Under the pieces are notes generated by a model that had not been told where the DNA came from, did not search any database, and worked only from the letters and a program-made list of their open reading frames with translations. A program made the position numbers and the translations under genes. Positions 24,974 to 32,736 of a DNA stretch of 64,000 nucleotides are shown here, piece by piece; position 1 is the stretch's first letter; every line of letters starts with the position of its first letter. The stretch lies in assembly GCF_001654915.1 (NCBI RefSeq), contig NZ_LXEQ01000047.1. One strand, written 5' to 3'. The DNA comes from Buttiauxella ferragutiae (GTDB lineage Bacteria; Pseudomonadota; Gammaproteobacteria; Enterobacterales; Enterobacteriaceae).

Positions 24974-26593
24974 ATGAGAAATCGGTTTCGTATCACCACT
25001 TGTGCATTAACACTCGCTTGCTCGTTTTCACAGGCCTGGGCAGCAGATATTCCTGCAGGGACACAACTTGCCTCCGACCAGAGTCTGGTGCGCCATATCA
25101 AAGATGAGCCCGCTTCTCTGGATCCGGTAAAAGCGGTGGGATTACCAGAAATTCAGGTCATTCGCGATCTGTTTGAAGGCCTGGTAAACCAAAATGAAAA
25201 AGGGCAACTAGAGCCTGGTGTGGCCACCAAATGGCAAAGTAATGACAACCGCACCTGGACATTTACTTTACGCAATGACGCACGTTGGTCGGACGGTACG
25301 CCAGTCACAGCACAAGATTTCGTCTATAGCTGGCAGCGGCTGGTTGACCCGAAAAACACTTCACCTTTCGCCTGGTTTGCCGCCCTTGCGGGTATCAATA
25401 ATGCGCAAGCTATCATAGATGGAAAAATGCCAGCCGATAAACTGGGTGTAACGGCAGTCGATGCCAGAACATTGCGCATCCAGTTGGATAAACCGGTGCC
25501 ATATTTCCCGAATCTGACGGCCAACTTCTCGTTCTATCCAGTACCCAAAGCAGTGGTAGAGAAATTCGGTAACGACTGGACCAAACCCGGTAATTTGGTG
25601 GGCAATGGTGCGTACACCCTGAAAGACCGTGTTGTGAACGAAAAACTGGTCGCGGTGCAGAACAAAAATTACTGGGATAACAGCAAAACGGTCATTACTC
25701 AGGTGACCTTTATTCCGATTAACCAGGAGTCGTCAGCGACCAAACGTTACCTGGCAGGGGATATCGATATCACCGAATCCTTCCCAAAAAATCTCTACCA
25801 AAAGCTGCTAAAAGATATTCCAGGCCAGGTTTATACGCCGCCACAATTAGGAACGTATTACTACGCGTTTAATACCCAGAAAGGGCCAACCGCTGATGCA
25901 CGCGTTCGTCTGGCTCTGAGCATGACCATTGACCGTCACATCATGGCAGATAAGGTGTTGGGTACCGGTGAGAAGCCAGCGTGGCGCTTTACCCCTGATG
26001 TGACCGCAGGCTTTAAACCAGAACCTTCACCATTTGAGCAAATGAGCCAGGAAGAGGCCAACGCTCAGGCAAAAACTTTGCTGCAAGCGGCAGGTTATGG
26101 CCCCAACAAACCACTTAATCTGACACTGCTGTACAACACTTCGGAAAACCATCAGAAGATTGCTATTGCGGTGGCATCTATGTGGAAGAAGAACCTTGGC
26201 GTGGACGTGAAACTGCAAAACCAGGAATGGAAAACGTATATCGACAGCCGTAATACCGGCAATTTCGATGTTATTCGTGCGTCCTGGGTTGGTGATTACA
26301 ATGAACCATCCACCTTCTTGTCACTGTTAACTTCTACTCACAGCGGTAATATTTCGCGCTTCAATTCGCCGGAATATGACAAGCTGATGCAACAGGCAAG
26401 CCAGGAAACAACGGATGTTGCGCGGAATAAAGATTACAACCAGGCTGAGCGAATCATTCAGGAACAGGCGCCAATCGCCCCGATTTATCAATACACCAAT
26501 GGTCGCTTGATCAAACCGTGGCTGAAAGGTTATCCGATTAATAACCCTGAAGATGTCGCGTACAGCCGCACCATGTATATCGTGGCACATTAA
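24974..26593 (+). CDS. mppA: Periplasmic murein peptide-binding protein MppA
   Basis: Family 5 (OppA-like) solute-binding protein of 539 residues (E. coli 537). Signal peptide of about 23 residues (CALTLACSFSQAWA). Family signatures: SLDPVKAVGLPEIQVIRDLFEGLV, WTFTLRNDARWSDGTPVTAQDFVYSWQRL in part, and NGAYTLKDRVVNEKLV. MppA delivers murein tripeptide L-Ala-D-Glu-mDap to the Opp permease, so mppA, mpaA and ycjG form a recycling neighbourhood. SD AAAGGGG precedes the ATG. Confidence 0.94.
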   Translation: MRNRFRITTCALTLACSFSQAWAADIPAGTQLASDQSLVRHIKDEPASLDPVKAVGLPEIQVIRDLFEGLVNQNEKGQLEPGVATKWQSNDNRTWTFTLRNDARWSDGTPVTAQDFVYSWQRLVDPKNTSPFAWFAALAGINNAQAIIDGKMPADKLGVTAVDARTLRIQLDKPVPYFPNLTANFSFYPVPKAVVEKFGNDWTKPGNLVGNGAYTLKDRVVNEKLVAVQNKNYWDNSKTVITQVTFIPINQESSATKRYLAGDIDITESFPKNLYQKLLKDIPGQVYTPPQLGTYYYAFNTQKGPTADARVRLALSMTIDRHIMADKVLGTGEKPAWRFTPDVTAGFKPEPSPFEQMSQEEANAQAKTLLQAAGYGPNKPLNLTLLYNTSENHQKIAIAVASMWKKNLGVDVKLQNQEWKTYIDSRNTGNFDVIRASWVGDYNEPSTFLSLLTSTHSGNISRFNSPEYDKLMQQASQETTDVARNKDYNQAERIIQEQAPIAPIYQYTNGRLIKPWLKGYPINNPEDVAYSRTMYIVAH

Positions 26594-26606
26594 CCGGTAA
26601 CACTAC

Positions 26607-26639
26607 GCTTATCCGCGCGACTAAAAAGGGCGGATAAGC
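26607..26639. terminator. Bidirectional hairpin between mppA and yoaK-like gene
   Basis: Perfect 10-base stem GCTTATCCGC/GCGGATAAGC with a loop holding CTAAAAAGG. It is REP-like in sequence and placed between convergent genes, so it probably ends both transcripts. Confidence 0.6.
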
Positions 26640-26655
26640 CTTAGTAAACTGCGTT

Positions 26656-26754
26656 TCAGGAGGTTGAGGTTGCGTAGCCGCCGACAATAAACCAGGTGAT
26701 GAAGACGATTGCAGCAATGATGATCGCAATAGGAAACAGAACGCCAATTTTCAT
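26656..26754 (-). CDS. yoaK: YoaK-like single-span membrane microprotein
   Basis: A 32-residue protein: short MKIG start, one hydrophobic helix (about residues 5-23, FPIAIIIAAIVFITWF) and a GGYATSTS tail. It closely resembles E. coli YoaK (MRIGIIFPVVIF... FFIGGYAAPGA) in length and pattern, recalled from memory. The start codon lies 14 bases after the stop of the diguanylate cyclase gene on the same strand, so it is probably translated from the same mRNA. The SD is weak. Small membrane proteins of this kind often modulate larger membrane partners; here the cyclase is the obvious candidate (inference). Confidence 0.75.
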   Translation of the reverse strand: MKIGVLFPIAIIIAAIVFITWFIVGGYATSTS

Positions 26755-26768
26755 TTTTATCTCATTTG

Positions 26769-27908
26769 TCAGTTAGAAAAAATTTGCCACTGGTTGCGGC
26801 CCGCTTCTTTGGCTTTATACAACGCAGCATCGGCTTGAGCGATAAAACGCGTTGCGTTAGTCGCAGGTGTTAAATTCGTAATACCCAGGCTTATGGTTAC
26901 ATAAGGTGCAACAGGCGAGGCGGCATGTTGAATCGCCAGATCCTGGATATTTTGTTGGATTCGTTTTGCCACTTCAATGGCCTGCTGCTGATTGGCTTCA
27001 GGCAGCAATATAATAAATTCCTCTCCGCCAAAACGTGCGGCAACATCATGTATTGAACGTGTTGCAGCCTCAAGGCATTTTGCAATCTTCACCAGACACT
27101 CGTCACCCGCCTGATGCCCGTAATGGTCGTTATATTTCTTAAAATAATCGACATCCAACATAATTAACGATACGGACGTACCGCATTGCTCGTGGCGTTG
27201 CATCGCTTTAGCTAACAACAGGTGGAAAGAACGACGATTGGCAAGGCCGGTAAGCGGGTCGTGGTTCGCCAGATTCTGTAATTGCTTAATCAGTACTCTG
27301 TTTTCTTGCTCGCGATTGATGGCCAACACAAACCAGCCGCGCAAAATCCGGCGTCCAGACTCAAAAAGACAGGCCAGCAGCACGTAGAGTAAGGCATTGA
27401 GTACGGTCAGTTCTGAGGGGTAGACAAAATTACATATCAGAATCACCACCCAAATAGGCAAGGTGAAACTGAGCAACACGCGGCCATCAAAATAAAGTGA
27501 AATTAGCGCAGTGAAAATCAGTAGCGCTGCGAAGGGAAAAACAATCCGTGAATCACCGCTGGCGAGAAACAAGTAAAAACAGCCCACCCATAACGCGCTG
27601 ATGCACATTAGGGCTCCGTGCAGAAACTTGCTCAACCACTCCGCATATTGATCATGAGCCATACGCAGAATAAAAATTGCCGACGATGCAATAACCAGAA
27701 TCAGCGCCATGATGATTTCCATAGCGGGGTAAGACTGCGTAATACTGGCCACCTGCTTCAGTGGTGAGAAATAATGACGGCCTAATATAAATAAACAGAA
27801 CAATAGGTTAACCCATAGAAACCATGGGCCGCTCACGGTGATAGCGCGCTGTCGCATGCTCTTAAGGCGAAAGTCTAAATCAGGACTCTCGTTACGTCTT
27901 TCTCGCAA
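26769..27908 (-). CDS. Membrane diguanylate cyclase (GGDEF)
   Basis: A 379-residue inner-membrane enzyme. About six to seven transmembrane helices fill residues 27-200 as an unassigned MASE-like sensor. A GGDEF domain follows (about 215-379), with DPLTGLANRR, MLDVDYFKKYND and an active-site RFGGEEF that keeps catalytic Glu residues, so it should make c-di-GMP from two GTP. No EAL domain. A YoaK-like microprotein gene follows 14 bases downstream. c-di-GMP is the activator of NfrB, encoded 11 kb away, but a specific link is speculative. It occupies the place of E. coli dgcM upstream of zntB but has a membrane N-terminus, so I do not assign that name. Confidence 0.85.
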   Translation of the reverse strand: MRERRNESPDLDFRLKSMRQRAITVSGPWFLWVNLLFCLFILGRHYFSPLKQVASITQSYPAMEIIMALILVIASSAIFILRMAHDQYAEWLSKFLHGALMCISALWVGCFYLFLASGDSRIVFPFAALLIFTALISLYFDGRVLLSFTLPIWVVILICNFVYPSELTVLNALLYVLLACLFESGRRILRGWFVLAINREQENRVLIKQLQNLANHDPLTGLANRRSFHLLLAKAMQRHEQCGTSVSLIMLDVDYFKKYNDHYGHQAGDECLVKIAKCLEAATRSIHDVAARFGGEEFIILLPEANQQQAIEVAKRIQQNIQDLAIQHAASPVAPYVTISLGITNLTPATNATRFIAQADAALYKAKEAGRNQWQIFSN

Positions 27909-28075
27909 AGCTTATCTCCGTATGCCGCTTTGGCATTGCAATATTTAAAAAACCAACAGAAATGTAACATTATTTATTGAGCAAATTCAGCGTGTTTGCC
28001 TATTTTTCCGAGTTACATAACAAAAGAAGACGGCTAGACTAACTGCATTAATGTGGTCACACGTGGAGAAATGCA

Positions 28076-29059
28076 GTGGAAACCATCAAGGGACATCAGT
28101 TAATTGTGCCGGATGCTGTATTTGCCTGGCAATTGGATGGCAAAGGCGGTGTCGATAGCATCGAGAGTAACGACACTATTGATGCTGAGCATCCTGCCTG
28201 GCTGCATTTGAATTATACCCATTCAGAGAGTGCGAACTGGCTGGCGAAGACGTCAGTGCTACCAAATTATGCTCGCGATGCACTGGCAGGGGAAAGCTTG
28301 CGCCCGCGCGTGTCACGCATAGGAGAGGGCACTCTTATCACTCTGCGTTGCATTAACGGTAGCACAGATGAACGCCCGGACCAGCTTGTCGCCATGCGTT
28401 TGTATATCGATGAACGGCTGATTGTCTCTACGCGTCAGCGACAGGTATTAGCGCTGGATGATGTGGTCAACGATCTTAAAGAGGGCGCAGGCCCGAACGA
28501 CAGCGGCTCCTGGCTGGTGGATGTTTGTGATGCGCTGACCGATCACGCCAGCGAATTTATCGAACAGCTGCACGATAAAATCATCGACCTGGAAGATAAC
28601 CTGCTTGACCAGCAAATCCCGCCACGCGGCTATCTTGCCCTGCTGCGCAAACAACTGATCGTAATGCGCCGTTATATGGCACCACAACGCGATGTTTACG
28701 CCCGGCTTTCCAGCGAACGCTTACCGTGGATGACCGACGATCATCGTCGCCGGATGCAGGATATTTCCGACAGGCTAGGACGCGGACTGGATGAAATAGA
28801 TGCGTGTATTGCGCGTACCGCTGTGATGACGGACGAAATCGCTCAGGTGATGCAGGAAGCGATGGGGCGACGCACTTACACCATGTCGTTGATGGCGATG
28901 GTCTTTTTACCCAGCACATTTTTGACTGGGTTGTTTGGGGTGAATTTAGGTGGAATTCCTGGCGGCGGCTGGCATTTTGGTTTCAGCATGTTCTGCATCA
29001 TGTTGGTGGTTCTTATAGGTGGTGTTGCCTGGTGGTTACATCGTAGTAAATGGCTGTAA
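28076..29059 (+). CDS. zntB: Zinc transporter ZntB
   Basis: CorA-family inner-membrane zinc transporter of 327 residues, identical in length to E. coli ZntB. A large cytoplasmic domain is followed by two C-terminal helices (about 270-290 and 300-320). The pore motif is LFGVNLGGIPGG, with GVN instead of the GMN of magnesium channels, as in ZntB. Start is GTG at 28076 after GGAG (28065-28068). Confidence 0.94.
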   Translation: METIKGHQLIVPDAVFAWQLDGKGGVDSIESNDTIDAEHPAWLHLNYTHSESANWLAKTSVLPNYARDALAGESLRPRVSRIGEGTLITLRCINGSTDERPDQLVAMRLYIDERLIVSTRQRQVLALDDVVNDLKEGAGPNDSGSWLVDVCDALTDHASEFIEQLHDKIIDLEDNLLDQQIPPRGYLALLRKQLIVMRRYMAPQRDVYARLSSERLPWMTDDHRRRMQDISDRLGRGLDEIDACIARTAVMTDEIAQVMQEAMGRRTYTMSLMAMVFLPSTFLTGLFGVNLGGIPGGGWHFGFSMFCIMLVVLIGGVAWWLHRSKWL

Positions 29060-29105
29060 AATTTAACATTTTTAACATCAGGCGGACTAAAAAAGGCGGT
29101 GATAA

Positions 29106-29119
29106 TTGAGCGAGGTCAA
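29106..29119 (+). promoter_or_regulatory. FNR box of fnrS
   Basis: TTGAGCGAGGTCAA is a good match to TTGAT-N4-ATCAA. Its centre is 42 bases before the FnrS 5' end, the class II activator position. A -10 (TATCTC, 29145-29150) follows. Confidence 0.8.
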
Positions 29120-29154
29120 TAAATGGAACGTCGGTTCAAGGCACTATCTCTCTC

Positions 29155-29273
29155 GCAGGTGAATGCAACGTCAAGCGATGGGCGTTGCGCTCCATATTGT
29201 CTTACTTCCTTTTTTAGAATTACTGCATAGCACAATTGATTCGTACGAGCCGACTATAAGTCGGCTTTTTTTT
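29155..29273 (+). ncRNA. fnrS: FnrS, anaerobically induced Hfq-binding sRNA
   Basis: About 119 nt starting GCAGGTGAATGCAACGTCAAG, which matches E. coli FnrS from memory over almost its whole length, including the GATGGGCGTTGCGC stem and the unpaired CTTACTTCC seed. It ends with an intrinsic terminator AGCCGAC-tataa-GTCGGCT and eight T. FnrS base-pairs with mRNAs of aerobic enzymes (sodB, cydDC and others) to repress them without oxygen. Same place as in E. coli, downstream of zntB. It has its own FNR-dependent promoter. Confidence 0.93.
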
Positions 29274-29335
29274 GTCTGCGATTTGTTGTCTATGCTTAAG
29301 GAACGTGTTTCAACGGAGTACTACAGGAGGCAATC

Positions 29336-29485
29336 ATGACTGCATATCGAAGCCTAACGATGAGCGACCCGACCTTTCCGAGTGAACCGACTCCCGTTCC
29401 AGACCCGATCCCAAGACCGCAACCACTTCCCGATCCGTTAGACCCCGACCCAAAGCCGATTATTGATCCGCCACCGCACATGTAG
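29336..29485 (+). CDS. Proline/aspartate-rich 49-residue miniprotein
   Basis: A 50-codon frame beginning ATG ACT GCA with AGGAGG six bases upstream, an excellent SD. The protein is built of PxPDP-like units (EPTPVPDPIPRPQPLPDP) and ends PPPHM; it has no signal peptide or membrane helix. Extended polyproline conformation is expected. A strong terminator follows at 29492. I know no function. The antisense frame over the same DNA is a Gly/Ser-rich shadow and lacks an SD. Confidence 0.6.
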   Translation: MTAYRSLTMSDPTFPSEPTPVPDPIPRPQPLPDPLDPDPKPIIDPPPHM

Positions 29486-29491
29486 GGAATT

Positions 29492-29513
29492 CCCTCTCTC
29501 GGGCGAGAGAGGG
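29492..29513. terminator. Bidirectional terminator between miniprotein gene and ttcA
   Basis: CCCTCTCTC-GGGC-GAGAGAGGG, a perfect 9-base stem between convergent genes. Confidence 0.75.
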
Positions 29514-29522
29514 ACGAGGTGT

Positions 29523-30443
29523 TTATTTGATTTCGAGAATATCCAGGCGCTGCAAAGGTTGCTCGTTGTCGTCTTCTTCTGGTTGCCAGCCCACGGGTTG
29601 CATCGGCAACTCTTCGCGGTCAAAGGCTAAATCGCCGCCATCAACCACATCGGCACCATGTTGAAGACCTTTAAAGTCAAACAGTTCGGTATCACACATG
29701 TGTGAAGGCACCACATTCTGCATCGCACTGAACATGGTTTCGATACGGCCAGGGTAGCGTTTATCCCAGTCACGCAGCATATCGCCTATCACCTGACGTT
29801 GCAGATTCGGCTGCGAACCGCATAAATTACACGGAATAATCGGGTACTCACGAGCTATGGCAAAGCGCTCGATGTCTTTTTCACGGCAGTAAGCCAGCGG
29901 ACGAATCACAATATGCTTGCCGTCATCGCTCATCAGCTTTGGTGGCATGCCTTTCATCTTGCCGCCGTAGAACATATTCAGGAACAGCGTCTGGAGGATG
30001 TCGTCGCGGTGATGACCCAGGGCGATTTTCGTCGCGCCCAACTCAGTAGCAGTACGATAAAGAATGCCACGGCGTAAACGAGAGCACAGCGAGCAGGTGG
30101 TTTTGCCTTCTGGGATCTTATCTTTGACGATGCTGTAAGTGTTTTCTTCGACGATTTTGTACTCAACGCCGATGCTTTCCAGATACTGGGGCAGGATATG
30201 CTCAGGGAACCCCGGTTGTTTCTGATCGAGGTTAACGGCAACCAGGCTGAAGTTGATTGGCGCGCTCTGCTGCAAATTGCGCAGAATTTCCAGCATGGTG
30301 TAGCTGTCTTTGCCGCCAGACAGGCAGACCATAATGCGGTCGCCTTCTTCAATCATATTGTAATCAGCGATCGCTTCACCCACGTTACGACGCAGGCGCT
30401 TCTGTAATTTGTTCAGGTTGTAAGTTTCTTTTTGACTGGTCAT
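29523..30443 (-). CDS. ttcA: tRNA 2-thiocytidine(32) synthetase TtcA
   Basis: Iron-sulfur tRNA thiolase of 306 residues. PP-loop SGGKDS at residues 42-47 binds ATP, and the cluster cysteines appear in TTCSLCSRLRRG and PCNLCGSQ. It thiolates cytidine 32 in a subset of tRNAs. In E. coli K-12 the Rac prophage is inserted at this locus; here the gene is whole and no prophage adjoins it. Confidence 0.94.
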   Translation of the reverse strand: MTSQKETYNLNKLQKRLRRNVGEAIADYNMIEEGDRIMVCLSGGKDSYTMLEILRNLQQSAPINFSLVAVNLDQKQPGFPEHILPQYLESIGVEYKIVEENTYSIVKDKIPEGKTTCSLCSRLRRGILYRTATELGATKIALGHHRDDILQTLFLNMFYGGKMKGMPPKLMSDDGKHIVIRPLAYCREKDIERFAIAREYPIIPCNLCGSQPNLQRQVIGDMLRDWDKRYPGRIETMFSAMQNVVPSHMCDTELFDFKGLQHGADVVDGGDLAFDREELPMQPVGWQPEEDDNEQPLQRLDILEIK

Positions 30444-30643
30444 GAAGTTCTCAGGCTAAACCAACACGCATAACGCGTAATTCTGGCGTGTATGGTACGG
30501 ATTAGCGCGCCGAATGCCAGCACGTTTTGCAGTAACCGCTGTTTCGGAAGAGGTATGAACATCAAGTGAAGTACGGTTGTCGTTTCAGCCAGCCTGACAA
30601 TGGTCGGATAGCATCATTCTGGAAGGTTATTTTTATAATTAAC

Positions 30644-30664
30644 TGCCGGTGAATGACACCGGCA
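30644..30664 (-). terminator. Terminator after the Bor-like gene
   Basis: TGCCGGTG-aatga-CACCGGCA. On the minus strand it is followed by GTTAATTATAAAAATAAC, which is AT-rich. The rest of 30444-30643, upstream of ttcA, shows no gene. Confidence 0.6.
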
Positions 30665-30671
30665 ATGATAC

Positions 30672-30962
30672 TTATTTAGAGCAGTAAACGCGTGCATCAC
30701 GTGGGGTATAGATACCAAAGGTAATAAAGCCCAGGAAACCATCGGCAAACGTTTGTTGAACTTCAGTACGAACCACTTTATCGGCACCGCCACATACAGC
30801 CGCCGCATCAACAGTTTTGGTCTGGCCAATTCCGCTAACAAAGAAGTGATGTGTCGTTGTTTGCTGTGGTTTCTCAGCAATATCTTTGTTAATTGTGAAA
30901 GTCTGCTGTGCACAACCAGATAATGCCGCTGCTGCTACTACCGCTATCATTAACTTTTTCAT
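30672..30962 (-). CDS. bor: Bor/Iss-family outer-membrane lipoprotein
   Basis: A 96-residue lipoprotein with lipobox ALSGC (Cys17), then QQTFTINKD, THHFFVSGIGQTKTVDAAAVCGG and GFITFGIYTPRDARVYCSK. These segments are those of phage lambda Bor and its chromosomal copies (E. coli borD, Iss), implicated in serum resistance. Here it is a solitary gene between ttcA and dbpA, with no other phage gene near, so it is a stranded or domesticated moron. A PhoP-box-like repeat lies upstream. SD (AGGGTTG) is modest. Confidence 0.88.
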   Translation of the reverse strand: MKKLMIAVVAAAALSGCAQQTFTINKDIAEKPQQTTTHHFFVSGIGQTKTVDAAAVCGGADKVVRTEVQQTFADGFLGFITFGIYTPRDARVYCSK

Positions 30963-31008
30963 AACAACCCTATTTTTTATGTGTGAACTTCGCGTAGTCT
31001 CGCATTGA

Positions 31009-31077
31009 AATATAGGGATTTACAGCCTTGCGATTAGCTGTATGAGAATTTACTTATATTCGTTTAACCACCGTTTA
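31009..31077 (-). promoter_or_regulatory. PhoP-box-like repeat and -10 of the Bor-like gene
   Basis: CGTTTA-ACCAC-CGTTTA at 31061-31077 (plus strand) is a direct hexamer repeat with the five-base spacer of PhoP boxes. A minus-strand -10 TATATT lies at 31009-31014. Chromosomal bor genes in E. coli belong to the PhoP regulon. Orientation is reversed relative to the gene and the distance is long, so the role is tentative. The remaining DNA to 31315 should hold the dbpA promoter, which I could not place. Confidence 0.4.
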
Positions 31078-31315
31078 ATATCTGTAAATCCAAACTTATC
31101 CATTATTACCTGGTCCGTTTCGGATACCGTTTGCACAAAACACAATATTTTACCCACATCTGGCTTTATTCAATTCAGGATAGACTGCTGCAACTTAAAT
31201 ATAGGTCGTGCCTTTAATTGCCTTCCTTTTGCTGGAAACTGCCGCGAAGCCCCCTCAAATCTGCTAACATGCGCGCCAGACGCTGTCTGACAGCCCATTA
31301 ATTGAGAGTATAACT

Positions 31316-32689
31316 GTGACATCTTTTTCTACCCTAAACGTTCTGCCAGCAGAACAACTCGCCAATCTCACCGAACTTGGTTACCACACCATGACGCCTG
31401 TTCAGGCGGCCGCATTACCCGCGATTCTGGCTGGGAAAGATGTCCGTGCACAGGCGAAAACTGGCAGTGGTAAAACGGCAGCATTCGGTCTGGGCTTGCT
31501 GCAACACATTGATGCCAGCCAGTTTATTACTCAATCGTTAGTGTTATGCCCAACTCGTGAACTCGCAGACCAGGTGGCGAAAGAGCTACGTCGTCTCGCG
31601 CGCTATATGCCAAATATCAAAGTGTTGACGCTTTGTGGTGGCCAGCCGTTTGGTGCGCAGCGCGACTCGCTGCAACACGCGCCTCATGTGATTGTGGCAA
31701 CGCCAGGTCGTTTGCTCGATCACCTGAAAAAAGAGACCGTTAATTTAGATGCCTTGCAAACACTGGTACTGGATGAAGCTGACCGGATGTTGGATATGGG
31801 CTTTGCGGATGCAATTGACGAAGTCATCAGCCATGCGCCGCAAGACAGGCAAACGTTGCTGTTCTCCGCAACGTGGCCAACCGCCATTGCCGCTATCAGT
31901 TCTCGTGTGCAGCGCACGCCAGAAACTATCGAAATTGACTCAGTAGACGAGTTGCCGTCTGTTGAGCAGCAGTTTTATGAAATCTCCCGCAGCGGCAAAA
32001 TCAGCCTGTTGCAAAAATTACTCAGCAAGCATCAGCCTGCGTCTTGTGTCGTGTTCTGTAATACCAAAAAAGATTGCCAGGCCGTATGCGATGCGCTGAC
32101 GGAAAGCAACCAAAGTGTGTTGGCGCTACACGGTGATATGGAACAGCGCGACCGCGACCAAACGCTGGTGCGTTTCGCCAATGGCAGCAGCCGCGTGCTG
32201 GTGGCGACCGATGTTGCCGCGCGTGGTCTGGATATCAAAGCACTGGAAATGGTCATTAACTACGAGTTGTCGTGGGACCCGGAAGTCCACGTGCACCGCA
32301 TCGGGCGTACTGCTCGTGCAGGCGAAAGCGGCCTGGCGATTAGCCTGTGCGCTCCAGAAGAAGCACAGCGTGCCAGTGTGTTAGCTGAAATGCTGAATTT
32401 GTCTCTGAACTGGCAACCAGCCCCAACGGGCGGCAGCATTAAGCCTCTTGAAGCGACCATGACTACACTCTGCATCGATGGTGGCAAGAAAGCGAAAATG
32501 CGTCCGGGTGATATCCTCGGTGCATTGACCGGTGATATGGGGCTGGATGGTGCGGATATCGGTAAGATTGATGTTCATCCAATGCACGTTTATGTCGCGG
32601 TTCGTGAATCCGTTGCACGTCATGCCTGGAAGCAATTGCAGCAGGGTAAAATCAAAGGCAAATCCGTTAAAGTGCGTTTGTTGAAGTAA
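31316..32689 (+). CDS. dbpA: DEAD-box rRNA helicase DbpA
   Basis: ATP-dependent RNA helicase of 457 residues for 50S subunit assembly. Motif I AKTGSGKT (47-54), PTRELADQV, VIVATPGRLLD, VLDEADRM (DEAD), SATWP (in place of the usual SAT context) and HRIGRTARAG are present. The C-terminal RNA-binding domain (about 380-457) is the DbpA-specific element that recognises hairpin 92 of 23S rRNA. Start is GTG 31316, preceded by GAGAG. A convergent terminator follows. Confidence 0.95.
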   Translation: MTSFSTLNVLPAEQLANLTELGYHTMTPVQAAALPAILAGKDVRAQAKTGSGKTAAFGLGLLQHIDASQFITQSLVLCPTRELADQVAKELRRLARYMPNIKVLTLCGGQPFGAQRDSLQHAPHVIVATPGRLLDHLKKETVNLDALQTLVLDEADRMLDMGFADAIDEVISHAPQDRQTLLFSATWPTAIAAISSRVQRTPETIEIDSVDELPSVEQQFYEISRSGKISLLQKLLSKHQPASCVVFCNTKKDCQAVCDALTESNQSVLALHGDMEQRDRDQTLVRFANGSSRVLVATDVAARGLDIKALEMVINYELSWDPEVHVHRIGRTARAGESGLAISLCAPEEAQRASVLAEMLNLSLNWQPAPTGGSIKPLEATMTTLCIDGGKKAKMRPGDILGALTGDMGLDGADIGKIDVHPMHVYVAVRESVARHAWKQLQQGKIKGKSVKVRLLK

Positions 32690-32697
32690 GTTTATAA

Positions 32698-32730
32698 CCC
32701 TCTCCCCGCCGGATAAGCGCAGGGAGAGGG
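32698..32730. terminator. Bidirectional terminator between dbpA and gapC
   Basis: CCCTCTCC ... GGAGAGGG enclosing a GCCGGATAAGCGC loop, between convergent genes. Confidence 0.65.
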
Positions 32731-32736
32731 CAGCTA

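Noticed and set aside
29296..29481. Minus-strand Gly/Ser-rich frame opposite the Pro-rich miniprotein
   Set aside because: Its repeats mirror the Pro/Asp codons of the plus-strand gene, which has the strong SD; no SD on this strand.
30444..30643. Prophage attachment at ttcA, as for Rac in E. coli
   Set aside because: ttcA is whole and no integrase or phage structural gene is present; only the Bor-like gene hints at phage origin.
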